Notes: generated by a model from the letters alone, not told the origin. DNA of 9,547 bases from Pseudomonadota bacterium (GCA_027296525.1 JAPUJA010000243.1:1-9547), one strand, 5' to 3'; shown: positions 1 through 7,009, numbered from the stretch's first letter. Translations and numbers: made by a program.

Positions 1-82
1 GGAGCAGAACCGCGAGCCCGTAAGCCGCCACACGCCACAGCCCGCGGCGCTCTCCGTGCCGTTTGCCCGTCCCGATCAGCAT
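1..82 (-). CDS. Possible 5' end of a leftward membrane or exported protein (partial)
   Basis: From an ATG at 82-80 the minus strand stays open to the left edge for 27 codons. The peptide begins MLIGTGKRHGERRGLWRV and continues into a hydrophobic run (AAYGLAVLL). Basic residues followed by a hydrophobic stretch is what a signal peptide or first membrane helix looks like. An in-frame TAA lies about 30 bases upstream and there is no other usual start between, so this ATG would be the start. Only a weak GGAT about 8 bases upstream could act as a ribosome binding site. It would be divergent from the DUF4169 gene. The function cannot be inferred from 27 residues, and the frame may be chance openness in GC-rich DNA. 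Confidence 0.33.
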   Translation of the reverse strand, partial: MLIGTGKRHGERRGLWRVAAYGLAVLL

Positions 83-238
83 GATGGTGATCCGCGTCGA
101 ACCTCGGCGTTAAGTAAAACAGACCGGGCCGGCGAGCGACAGCCGCTCTATTCGCTTGACCTGGCTTGGGAGCGGATGCGAGAGTTTCGTCATAGCGGTT
201 GTTCGGATCGGTTCCCGAATCGGCAGAGGCAAGAGGCG

Positions 239-445
239 ATGGGTGAGGTTATCAATCTCAACCAATATCGAAAGCAACGGGAAAAAGCCGAGAAGGCCCA
301 GCGGAGTGCCGGAAATCGCCTCCGGCACGGACGCACCCGGGAGGAGCGAATCAACGCCCGGCAGGAGTCCGATAGCCAGACGCAGGAGTTCGACGGCAAA
401 CGACTCGATCCGGGCCCACCCGACGATCCCCCCGAAGTCGGCTAG
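239..445 (+). CDS. DUF4169 family small protein
   Basis: A 68-residue protein starting MGEVINLNQYRKQREKAEKA. It is highly charged and has no membrane segment. The pattern GEVINL, then a basic helix, then NR..HGRT, then FDGKRLD matches the DUF4169 family as I know it: small cytosolic proteins of about 60 residues, mostly from Alphaproteobacteria, with no established function. The frame is open upstream to 56, but the family begins at this ATG, and AGAGG at 225-229 lies 9 bases before it, so the longer start is rejected. The last 12 or so residues (PGPPDDPPEVG) are proline and acid rich and lie beyond the conserved part. No operon partner follows: the next 500 bases hold only a decayed gene on the other strand. 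Family assignment is from motif memory only. Confidence 0.8.
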   Translation: MGEVINLNQYRKQREKAEKAQRSAGNRLRHGRTREERINARQESDSQTQEFDGKRLDPGPPDDPPEVG

Positions 446-571
446 ACCCGCGGATGGCAGCGGGCGACGGCGCCCTATCTGCGGACAGCCCGTCGTGCAG
501 TTCCCCGCACCGATCGCCGGGGGTGCGCATCCCGAAGCCCGCAGCGCAGGGTGAAAGCTCCCGCATATCGG

Positions 572-940
572 TTAGCCGCGGCCCTCGGCCTCATCCCCCG
601 AACGCCGGTTTCGCGCGCGGCGATCCCGCGGGCAAACCCGTTTGCAAATCTTGCCGGCGACGATGATGACCAGAGCGACGGTCGCGATCGTCGCCCATCG
701 CTCGAGTGAGATTGGCTCGATCCGAAGCGCCGTGCTGTCCACAAAGAGCAAGTTGCTTCGCTCGGCGGGTTTGGTCACCTCGGGATGGCACGCCTCGGCG
801 TCCTTTTCGACCGGCAGCGGCTCGCCCGTGAGCAGCGACTCATCAGCCTCGAAGTTCGCCGACGACAAAAGGCGAAGGTTGGCGGGAGAGAGGCCGGTCA
901 ACCTCGCCTCGAGCGCATCTGGTCCGTTTCGTCGATCCAA
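572..940 (-). pseudogene. Remnant of a cation-transporting P-type ATPase with a large internal deletion
   Basis: The minus-strand frame encodes 122 residues in which two distant parts of a P-type ATPase are joined. Residues 17-48 (LSPANLRLL, then FEADESLLTGE, then PLPVEKDA) match the actuator-domain segment of P2A-like or PMA-like cation ATPases (typically VPADLRLL...ALTGESVPVEK), with the TGE dephosphorylation motif at residues 38-40 (bases 821-829). RSNLLFVDST (61-70) matches the usual RRNMLFSGT strand. Directly after this, residues 71-101 (ALRIEPISLERW, then a hydrophobic helix ending VAGKICKRV) look like the final transmembrane helix of the same enzymes. The phosphorylation motif DKTGT, the nucleotide domain and most membrane helices are missing, roughly 600 residues. 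It cannot be an active pump. The start at 940 is only the first ATG in the open frame; the homologous part begins near 895. Confidence 0.62.
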
Positions 941-962
941 GCGATCCGCTATCCTGGGCCAT

Positions 963-1454
963 ATGAAGATCGCCGCCCCCCTTCCGATCCACAGCGAGGC
1001 GATTCGACCGGAATGGATCGATTACAACGGCCATATGAACGTAGCCTACTACATGCTCGTCTTCGACCACACCGTGGACAGCTTCATGGAGGTTATCGGC
1101 ATTGGGCGGGACTATATCGAGCGGAGCGAAAACTCGATCTTCGCCCTCGATACGCGCATCGCCTATATGCGCGAGGTGCTGGAGGGCCAGATCGTGCGCT
1201 GCACCGTCCAACTGCTCGATTTTGACCATAAGCGCCTGCATTATTGCTTCGAGATGCAACATCGCGACGAAGGCTGGACATCGGCCTATTATGAAGCCGT
1301 GTCGATTCACGTAAATTTGAACCAACGCCGCTCGGTGCCAATGCCGGATCCGGTGCTCGAGCGCCTCACCCAGATGAAGGCGGCGCACGCCGACCTCGCC
1401 AAGCCCGCGTCGTTCCAGCGCAGCCTCGGCCTCGACAAGGTGCCCGTGGGATGA
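963..1454 (+). CDS. Hotdog-fold acyl-CoA thioesterase
   Basis: A 163-residue cytosolic protein of the 4HBT/acyl-CoA thioesterase superfamily, expected to hydrolyse an acyl-CoA thioester. Residues 14-36 (IRPEWIDYNGHMNVAYYMLV) carry the family motif D-x-N-G-H-M-N at 20-26, followed by the tyrosine-rich start of the hotdog helix. IRPEWIDYNGHMN, the middle segment LDTRIAYMREVLEG (62-75) and DHKRLHYCFEM (88-98) closely resemble the thioesterase linked to or fused with L-carnitine dehydrogenase (betainyl-CoA thioesterase). No carnitine gene is in this window, so the substrate is open. Length is normal for a single hotdog domain. The ATG at 963 was chosen because homology starts about 10 residues later; upstream in-frame sequence overlaps the ATPase remnant on the other strand. 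No good ribosome binding site is visible. Its stop codon overlaps an ATG (1451) of the next frame. Confidence 0.85.
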   Translation: MKIAAPLPIHSEAIRPEWIDYNGHMNVAYYMLVFDHTVDSFMEVIGIGRDYIERSENSIFALDTRIAYMREVLEGQIVRCTVQLLDFDHKRLHYCFEMQHRDEGWTSAYYEAVSIHVNLNQRRSVPMPDPVLERLTQMKAAHADLAKPASFQRSLGLDKVPVG

Positions 1455-1534
1455 ACGCGCTCCCCGGCCAGCGGCGACCGAGAGCGGCGCGGATTGCGCT
1501 TTGCGCCGTGCGGGCGGCTTGTTACACCTTCATC

Positions 1535-2050
1535 ATGAGCCGAGAGAGCCCTCGCGCCATCGTTCTGATCGCGGCCGTGCTCGCCCTGTTGTGCACGGGC
1601 GGGCGGGTGGCCTATGGGGCGTGCGCGGATGCGCCGAGTGCCGGCGTCAACTGGCAACGCTGCCTCATGGACAAACGCACCTTTGTCGAAATCGACCTCC
1701 GGGGAGCAAAGCTTCAAGGGGCGAGTTTCGGGAGCGCGGACCTCTCGGGAAGCGATCTCACCGGCGCGGACGCGACCAAGGCGTCCTTCATACGCACCAA
1801 ATTGATCGGCACCTCGTTCGATGACGCGGGATTGATGGACACCGATTTCACCCGTGCCGACCTTACCGGGGCGTCACTCAGGAACGCCGATCTCAGGCTT
1901 GCACGCTTCTACCGTGCGATCCTGCGCGATGTGGATCTCACCGGCGCGCGCGTGAAGGGGGCCGATCTCCTGAACGCGGACCTCACCGGCGCGATCTGGA
2001 TCGACGGCGAAAAGCGCTGCGGCGAAGGCTCGATCGGCCTGTGCAATTAG
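1535..2050 (+). CDS. Secreted pentapeptide-repeat protein
   Basis: A 171-residue protein. Residues 1-28 form a likely Sec signal peptide: basic start (MSRESPR), hydrophobic core (AIVLIAAVLALLC), then RVAYG with probable cleavage before ACADAP. Residues 50-153 are pentapeptide repeats of the A(D/N)LxG type (DLRGA, DLSGS, DLTGA, DLTGA, NADLR, DLTGA, ADLLN, DLTGA), predicting a right-handed quadrilateral beta-helix. The repeat is capped by IWIDGEKRCGEGSIGLC, an ending common in exported proteins of this kind. Cysteines at 30, 43, 162 and 170 flank the repeats and could form two disulfides in the periplasm. The frame is open from an ATG at 1451 that overlaps the thioesterase stop (ATGA), suggesting translational coupling, but that start puts 28 extra residues before the signal peptide; I prefer 1535 although its ribosome binding site is weak. 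Biochemical role unknown. Confidence 0.82.
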   Translation: MSRESPRAIVLIAAVLALLCTGGRVAYGACADAPSAGVNWQRCLMDKRTFVEIDLRGAKLQGASFGSADLSGSDLTGADATKASFIRTKLIGTSFDDAGLMDTDFTRADLTGASLRNADLRLARFYRAILRDVDLTGARVKGADLLNADLTGAIWIDGEKRCGEGSIGLCN

Positions 2051-2114
2051 CCCGGTCCGCGGACACAAAGTTATCGTTTGAATTTGCCGATGATCTTCGA
2101 CCATCGAGTGCTCA

Positions 2115-4409
2115 GTGGATGACGCCTTCGACATAGGCCGGCTCGGAGCCGCCGGGCGGCCCCCTGTTCCGAGCGCCGATCGCTCGGACTATCTGAGCGC
2201 GCTCAACGCCGAACAACGCGTCGCCGTCGAAGCGCTCGACGGTCCCGTCCTCGTCCTGGCCGGCGCGGGCACGGGAAAGACGCGCGTGCTCACGACCCGG
2301 CTCGCCCACATCTTAAAGACCGGGCGCGCATGGCCCAATCAGTTGCTCGCGGTGACTTTCACGAACAAGGCCGCGCGCGAGATGATCGAGCGCGTCGAAC
2401 GTCTCCTCGCGCGCTCCGTCGACGGGCTTTGGCTGGGAACCTTTCACTCCATGGGCGCGCGAATCCTCCGCCGTCACGCCGAGCTCGTCGGGCTGAAGCC
2501 CAACTTCACCATCATCGACACCGATGATCAGCTGCGCCTTTTGAAGCAAATCCTGGCCGCCGCCAACATCGACGAAAAGCGTTGTCCGGCGCGAGTCCTC
2601 GCCGCGATCATCGACCGATGGAAGAACAAGGGGCTCACCGTGGATAAGGTCGCCGATGCCGACGGCGCCGACTTCGCGGACGGGCGCGCCGTCGACCTCT
2701 ACCGCGGATATCAGGAGCGGCTGCTGACCCTGAACGCGGCGGATTTCGGCGATCTCCTGCTGCACAATCTCAGCCTTTTCACCGAAAACACCGATCTCCT
2801 TGCCGATTATCACGAGCGATTCAAGTTCATCCTCGTCGATGAGTATCAGGACACCAATGTCGCGCAGTATCTCTGGTTGCGGCTCCTCGCCCAGGGCGAG
2901 CGCAACATCTGCTGCGTGGGCGATGACGATCAGTCGATCTATGGATGGCGCGGAGCCGAGGTCACGAACATTCTGCGCTTCGAGCGCGATTTTCCAGGCG
3001 CCCAGGTGATCCGGCTCGAGCGCAACTACCGCTCAACACCGGATATCCTCGGCGCGGCCTCCGGGCTGATCGCCCACAACGACGGGCGGCTCGGCAAGAC
3101 GCTCTGGACCGAGCGGCAAGGCGGCGAGAAGCTGTCCGTCCGGGGCGTCTGGGACGGCGCGGACGAGGCGCGCTGGGTGGGCGAGGAGATCGAGGCGCTT
3201 CAGCAGAAGGGGCACGCGCTCGGTGAGATTGCCATGCTCGTGCGTGCCGGTTTCCAGACACGAGCGTTCGAGGAGCGTTTCCTCGAGATCGGACTCCCCT
3301 ACCGCGTCATTGGAGGCTTGCGGTTCTACGAACGCCGGGAAATCCGTGATGCGGTCGCCTATATCCGCGTGCTCGTGCGCTCGGAAGACGGTCTCGCCTT
3401 CGAGCGAATCGTCAACTTACCCAAGCGTGGTCTTGGGAACGTGTCGATTCAGGCGATTCACACGCTTGCGCGCGCCAAGCGCCTCTCGCTCCAGGATGCC
3501 GCCCGCCTCCTCATCGAGACGGACGAGCTTAAGCCCAAGGCGCGTGCGGTCCTTCGCGATCTGCTCGAAAGCTTCGAGCGCTGGCGGGCTGAGCTCGAGT
3601 CGAAGCCCCACACCGACGTCGTCGAGATCATGCTCGACGAATCCGGTTACACCGAGATGTGGCAAAAGGACAAATCCCCGACCGCCCCGGGGCATCTCGA
3701 AAACTTAAAGGAGCTCGTCCGCGCGCTCGAAGAATTCGAGACCCTCGAGGGGTTTCTCGACCATGTAAGCCTGGTGATGGATCTGGCCGAGCGCGTGGAC
3801 GACGAGATGGTCAACCTGATGACGTTGCACGGCGCGAAGGGACTCGAATTCGACACCGTGTTCCTCCCCGGCTGGGAGGAAGGGCTTTTCCCGCATCAGT
3901 TGTCGTTGGAGGAGTCGGGGCTGGCCGGACTCGAAGAGGAGCGCCGTCTGGCCTATGTCGGGCTGACCCGCGCGCGCCGGAAGGCCTATATCCTCTGGGC
4001 CGCGAATCGTCATATCTACAATCAGTGGGTGAGCAGCGCCCCCTCGCGTTTCATCGACGAGCTGCCGAGCGAACATATCGAGTTCGAGCAGGTCGGGACC
4101 TACGACCGAGCCGGCGGCCATGCACCCGAGAATGCGCTCGTCGAACTCGAGCGGTTTCCCGAGCTCGCGTCCGGGCTGTCTGATCGCTCCCGGAGCCGGC
4201 ATCGCCGTCGCCGGTCGCGCATGACCGAGGCCGAATACGAGTTCGCCGAGCCGAGCGCGGACGAATCCCTTTGGCGTGTCGGGGAACGCGTCTATCACAG
4301 GAAATTCGGCCACGGCCAAATCATCGACGTCGATGGCGACAAGCTCGCGATCGCCTTCGAGAAAGGCAGCCAAAAGAAAATCTTGGCGAGTTTCGTCGAA
4401 CCCGCCTGA
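2115..4409 (+). CDS. uvrD: ATP-dependent DNA helicase UvrD/PcrA
   Basis: A 764-residue superfamily 1A 3'-5' DNA helicase acting in nucleotide excision and mismatch repair and in clearing proteins from DNA. All motifs are present in order: Q motif LNAEQRVAV (30-38), motif I GAGTGKT (50-56), Ia TFTNKAAREM (81-90), Ib GTFHS (108-112), II VDEYQD (241-246), III GDDDQSIYGWRGA (269-281), IV LERNYRS (301-307), V around LMTLHGAKGLEFD (568-580), and VI EERRLAYVGLTRARR (608-622). The C-terminal GERVYHRKFGHGQI...SFVEPA (723-764) is the Tudor-like module that in PcrA/UvrD contacts RNA polymerase; the basic RSRSRHRRRRSR (691-702) is the flexible linker. Length is typical. The start is a GTG; an in-frame TGA at 2091-2093 and the absence of another usual start make it the only reasonable choice, although no clear ribosome binding site precedes it. 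Confidence 0.97.
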   Translation: MDDAFDIGRLGAAGRPPVPSADRSDYLSALNAEQRVAVEALDGPVLVLAGAGTGKTRVLTTRLAHILKTGRAWPNQLLAVTFTNKAAREMIERVERLLARSVDGLWLGTFHSMGARILRRHAELVGLKPNFTIIDTDDQLRLLKQILAAANIDEKRCPARVLAAIIDRWKNKGLTVDKVADADGADFADGRAVDLYRGYQERLLTLNAADFGDLLLHNLSLFTENTDLLADYHERFKFILVDEYQDTNVAQYLWLRLLAQGERNICCVGDDDQSIYGWRGAEVTNILRFERDFPGAQVIRLERNYRSTPDILGAASGLIAHNDGRLGKTLWTERQGGEKLSVRGVWDGADEARWVGEEIEALQQKGHALGEIAMLVRAGFQTRAFEERFLEIGLPYRVIGGLRFYERREIRDAVAYIRVLVRSEDGLAFERIVNLPKRGLGNVSIQAIHTLARAKRLSLQDAARLLIETDELKPKARAVLRDLLESFERWRAELESKPHTDVVEIMLDESGYTEMWQKDKSPTAPGHLENLKELVRALEEFETLEGFLDHVSLVMDLAERVDDEMVNLMTLHGAKGLEFDTVFLPGWEEGLFPHQLSLEESGLAGLEEERRLAYVGLTRARRKAYILWAANRHIYNQWVSSAPSRFIDELPSEHIEFEQVGTYDRAGGHAPENALVELERFPELASGLSDRSRSRHRRRRSRMTEAEYEFAEPSADESLWRVGERVYHRKFGHGQIIDVDGDKLAIAFEKGSQKKILASFVEPA

Positions 4410-4415
4410 CGGACC

Positions 4416-5114
4416 TCAGCCCGAGCGGTGCGAGCGCGCCTTCCTCGCGAACGAGCGGATCGAACCACCCCAGGGGGAGCCACTCTCCTTTTCAACTGCC
4501 GACACGGCCTTGAATTCCTTCGCCGCCCTGGCCTTCCGGGGGGGCGCCTTCCGACCGTGCAGAAGGGGCCCCAGGCCGAACATCCATTGCCTTCCCGGGC
4601 CGCCGTCCAGGGTCCGGTGGACGAGGGCGCATTCCAAATAGGTCAGCATCTTGATGAGACGCGCTTCGCGCGGAATGTAGGCCTCGACGGTCCTTGCGGG
4701 GATCGATCTTTGCACCAGGATTTCGCGGCCGCACCTGTCCCAAAACTTCGCGAGCTGCCGCCGCGCAGTGTGGAACTCGCGGTGCGTCGCCCGATCCATC
4801 AGCGGCGACTCGACGGTTGGCGCGTGCGGATCGCGCTGCCACGGATAAATGTAGCTCGCCAGAAGCCAGAGCTTCGCCGTCGGGCCGATCCAATAGGGCG
4901 GAACCTCATCGACCCAGGTCATAAGGCTCTGGCCTTCGGGAAGCGGCAGGCCCTCCGGGAAACGGGTGGCGTCGATCAGCTCGTCGAGTGTCTCTGGGAT
5001 CGAGCGGTCCTGCTCCTGCCAGACGGCATAGGCTTCATCGAGGAGCTGCCAAAAGCGCTCACGCGTCGGCGTGAGCCGCGCGTACTCGTCCTCAAACGCG
5101 AGCAACGGTTCCAT
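4416..5114 (-). CDS. Conserved-looking hypothetical protein, 232 residues, family not recognised
   Basis: I do not recognise this protein. It is soluble-looking with no signal peptide. Residues 1-50 are acidic and aromatic, predicted helical (FWQLLDEAYAVWQEQD). Residues 66-92 contain TWVDEVPPYWIGPTAKLWLL, then ASYIYPWQRDP. Residues 110-165 are a basic helical region rich in histidine, arginine and tryptophan with one cysteine at 128 (HREFHTARRQLAKFWDRCGR) and another at 162. The tail after residue 186 is basic low complexity and may be disordered. It is very likely a real gene: GAGGAGG lies about 9 bases before the ATG, and a promoter-like sequence lies farther upstream. Its stop is only 6 bases from the uvrD stop, so the two genes converge. 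Divergent on the other side is prmA. No catalytic motif is visible. Confidence 0.75.
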   Translation of the reverse strand: MEPLLAFEDEYARLTPTRERFWQLLDEAYAVWQEQDRSIPETLDELIDATRFPEGLPLPEGQSLMTWVDEVPPYWIGPTAKLWLLASYIYPWQRDPHAPTVESPLMDRATHREFHTARRQLAKFWDRCGREILVQRSIPARTVEAYIPREARLIKMLTYLECALVHRTLDGGPGRQWMFGLGPLLHGRKAPPRKARAAKEFKAVSAVEKESGSPWGGSIRSFARKARSHRSG

Positions 5115-5119
5115 AGCTT

Positions 5120-5129
5120 TTATCCTCCT
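5120..5129 (-). promoter_or_regulatory. Strong ribosome binding site of the 232-residue hypothetical gene
   Basis: Read on the minus strand, the sequence before the ATG is GAGAGGAGGATAAAAGCT. GAGGAGG is nearly the full anti-Shine-Dalgarno complement, at about 9 bases spacing. It is the clearest ribosome binding site in the window and fixes the start at 5114. Confidence 0.75.
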
Positions 5130-5172
5130 CTCCCCCTCTCCGGCGGTTCCACCATTTTGTTCGTTATTGCCG

Positions 5173-5182
5173 CCCTTAAGGG
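5173..5182. repeat. Perfect 10-base palindrome CCCTTAAGGG
   Basis: A self-complementary decamer in the intergenic region between the hypothetical gene and prmA, just downstream of the predicted transcription start of the minus-strand gene. The position fits an operator half-site pair, but a 10-base palindrome can also occur by chance. Confidence 0.35.
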
Positions 5183-5198
5183 GGCCATCGTTTTCTCA

Positions 5199-5228
5199 AT
5201 GATAGACTCGACCCGGAACATCGATCAA
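5199..5228 (-). promoter_or_regulatory. Candidate sigma-70-type promoter for the hypothetical gene
   Basis: On the minus strand, TTGATC (5228-5223) and TATCAT (5204-5199) are separated by 18 bases; they match the -35 and -10 consensus at 4 and 5 of 6 positions. Transcription would start near 5192, giving a leader of about 78 bases that contains the CCCTTAAGGG palindrome. This is a pattern match only. Confidence 0.42.
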
Positions 5229-5302
5229 TGGAATAGGCCGCCGGCCGGTTAACCAAGATGCCGGCCAAGGCGCGCGACCGAGCCGATTCAAGCGAGAAGG
5301 AA

Positions 5303-5366
5303 ATGGCGGAAGAGAAAGGCTATTGGAGTCTGGCGTTTTCCGCCCCGGGGCGCGGCGGCGCCGGGC
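5303..5366 (+). other. prmA: Displaced N-terminal codons of prmA, one base out of frame
   Basis: From the ATG at 5303 the frame reads MAEEKGYWSLAFSAPG, which looks like the usual start of alphaproteobacterial PrmA (a W near the start, then a beta strand ending in a proline). After the C4G4 run at 5343-5350 this frame turns into arginine and glycine-rich nonsense. Removing one base in that run would join it to GAAAPGVEAVLEPLAAA, the start of the intact prmA frame. AGAAGG lies just before the ATG, but with only 2 to 3 bases spacing. Either the reference has one base too many here or the gene carries a real frameshift. Confidence 0.6.
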
Positions 5367-6254
5367 GTGGAGGCGGTGCTCGAGCCGCTGGCCGCCGCCA
5401 TCTCGGCGTTCCAAGCGGCCCGGCCGGTTTCCGCCACGGACGATGCCGTATGGCGCCTCGAAGTACTCATGCCGCGCAAGCCGGACCCCCGGCGGATCGC
5501 CGCCCTGCTCGAAAAGGCGATCGAGGACCGATCCCTTTCCGCCCGATCGATGCAGGTGCGCCGGGTGCCGAAGGTCGATTGGGTCGCGCGCGTCGCCTCC
5601 AGGACGCCCCCGCTCCGCCTCGGCCGCTATTTCGTCCACGGCTCTCATATATCGGCGGTTCCGCCCGGCTCGCTCGGTCTGAAGATCGATGCGGGAGCCG
5701 CCTTCGGCACCGGGCTCCATGGCACCACCCGAGGCTCGCTCGCGGCGCTCGACCGCTTGGCCTCACGGGCCACCGTCTCGCGCACCCTCGATATCGGCTG
5801 CGGGTCGGGGGTGCTCGCCGTCGCGATGGCGAAGACCTGGCACCGTCCCGTCTGGGCCGTCGACATCGACCGCGTCGCCGCCGGCGAGACTCGAGCGAAT
5901 GCGCGCGCGAACGGCGTGGCTCATCTCATCCACACGAGATGCGGCGACGCCCTGTGCGCTCCCGGGATTTCGCGCGCCGGCCCCTACTCGATCATCGCCG
6001 CGAATATTCTGGAGGGGCCGCTTCGAAAGATGTCGTCTGCACTTGCGCGTCACCTCTCACCGGGTGGCAGCGCCGTCCTTTCCGGCCTTCTGCCCGACCA
6101 GGCGGAGCGCGTGCGCGCCCGCTACCGGGCACTCGGCTTGCGGCTAAGGCACCGTATCGAGATCGACGGCTGGGTCACCCTCCTGCCCCAGAAGCCTTCC
6201 TACTCGGCCGCGTCCACCCAGCAGAGCTCCGTCTCGAATCGCCCGTCCGGATGA
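5367..6254 (+). CDS. prmA: Ribosomal protein L11 methyltransferase PrmA
   Basis: A SAM-dependent methyltransferase that trimethylates ribosomal protein L11. From the GTG at 5367 the intact frame is 295 residues: part of the N-terminal L11-binding domain (1-90), then the family signature IDAGAAFGTGLHGTT (107-121), SAM motif I LDIGCGSGVLAVAMA (141-155), VDIDRVAAGET (165-175), the ANIL motif in SIIAANILEGPL (208-219), and LSPGGSAVLSGLL (230-242). Known PrmA usually has PGMAFGTGxHxTT; here the first part is AGAAFGTG. No ribosome binding site precedes the GTG, so it is probably not the real start: the natural N-terminus appears to lie upstream at 5303, one base out of frame, which would give about 316 residues. 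The last 20 or so residues after GWVTLLPQK are unlike the family and lie opposite the end of cpdA. Confidence 0.88.
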   Translation: MEAVLEPLAAAISAFQAARPVSATDDAVWRLEVLMPRKPDPRRIAALLEKAIEDRSLSARSMQVRRVPKVDWVARVASRTPPLRLGRYFVHGSHISAVPPGSLGLKIDAGAAFGTGLHGTTRGSLAALDRLASRATVSRTLDIGCGSGVLAVAMAKTWHRPVWAVDIDRVAAGETRANARANGVAHLIHTRCGDALCAPGISRAGPYSIIAANILEGPLRKMSSALARHLSPGGSAVLSGLLPDQAERVRARYRALGLRLRHRIEIDGWVTLLPQKPSYSAASTQQSSVSNRPSG

Positions 6255-6973
6255 AAAAGCAGGCGCCGGTACGCCGGCGGCTCGTCCGAGAACGCCGGCT
6301 CGTCCCTCAGCCTCAAGAATTGGCGGCAGGTGGACGGTGAGCCGATGAGACGGACGCCCCGCCGCTCGCCCTCGAAGGGCTGATGGGTGTGGCCCCAGAG
6401 CACGGCCTTCACCTGGGGATGGCGATCGAGCCGGGCAAACAGGTCGTCGCCGTTGTCGAGCCCCATGGCGTCCATCCAGGCGCTTTGGATCGCCACCGGG
6501 TGATGATGGAGAGCGACCAGGGTCGGCACCTCTTCATGGCCGCCCAGGAGCCCGTCGAGCTCGTCGAGGGCGCCGTCGTCGAGATGCCCGCCATGCACCC
6601 CGGGCACCACCGAATCGAGCAAGACGAAGCGCCAGGCGCCGAAGCCGAAAGCGCGCACCGTCCTCACGGAACCGCTCGCGAAGCTGTTCGACATGATGTC
6701 CGGGTCGTCGTGATTGCCCGGCAGGCAATAAACCGGCACGCCGAGCGGTTCGAGCAACCGGCGCAGGCGCCGGTAGGCACACTCGGAGCCGGTTTCGACG
6801 AGGTCCCCGGTCGCGAGCAGGAAGGCGGGGGGCCAGTCCCGCCGCTTGGCGGCCCTCAGCACGCGAACGAGCGAGGCGTGGCTGTCCATATCGAAGACGC
6901 GGACCTCCGCCCGCTCGGTAATGTGACAGTCCGTAACCTGAATGACACGGAAAGACTCGTCACTGGAAATCAT
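6200..6973 (-). CDS. cpdA: 3',5'-cyclic-AMP phosphodiesterase CpdA (class III, metallophosphoesterase)
   Basis: A 257-residue cytosolic metallophosphoesterase expected to hydrolyse cAMP to AMP. The metal-binding motifs are complete: D-x-H in VTDCHI (D15, H17), GD in LLATGDLVE (D57), GNHD (86-89), the histidine cluster LHHHPV (155-160) and GHTH (194-197). GSPSTCRQF (211-219) after the GHTH block is typical of CpdA/Icc rather than of general phosphoesterases. Length is normal for the family. The ATG at 6973 has only a weak GAG about 5 bases upstream, but homology begins within 8 residues. It diverges from the aminopeptidase gene, and its 3' end overlaps prmA by 55 bases tail to tail. Substrate preference (cAMP or other cyclic nucleotides) cannot be read from sequence. 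Confidence 0.92.
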   Translation of the reverse strand: MISSDESFRVIQVTDCHITERAEVRVFDMDSHASLVRVLRAAKRRDWPPAFLLATGDLVETGSECAYRRLRRLLEPLGVPVYCLPGNHDDPDIMSNSFASGSVRTVRAFGFGAWRFVLLDSVVPGVHGGHLDDGALDELDGLLGGHEEVPTLVALHHHPVAIQSAWMDAMGLDNGDDLFARLDRHPQVKAVLWGHTHQPFEGERRGVRLIGSPSTCRQFLRLRDEPAFSDEPPAYRRLLFHPDGRFETELCWVDAAE

Positions 6974-7009
6974 CGTCTCGAATCGTTCGGCGCCACGCGA
7001 TTCTCAAAA

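Noticed and set aside
56..238. Upstream extension of the DUF4169 frame
   Set aside because: The 61 extra residues do not resemble the family, and a ribosome binding site sits before the internal ATG at 239.
642..962. Upstream extension of the thioesterase frame
   Set aside because: It lies opposite the ATPase remnant and has a low-complexity serine and alanine composition; the thioesterase domain starts just after the ATG at 963.
3705..4373. Minus-strand frame of 222 residues inside uvrD
   Set aside because: It is fully covered by helicase motifs V and VI and the C-terminal module on the plus strand; no independent motif is seen.
4428..5252. Plus-strand frame of 274 residues opposite the hypothetical gene
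   Set aside because: The minus frame has a strong ribosome binding site and better composition, and the plus frame shows no domain. I cannot fully exclude it, because the minus protein is itself unrecognised.
5258..6340. Plus-strand frame of 360 residues overlapping prmA
   Set aside because: Only its part from 5303 to about 5347 looks like protein (the displaced PrmA start). The rest is arginine and glycine-rich shadow of prmA.
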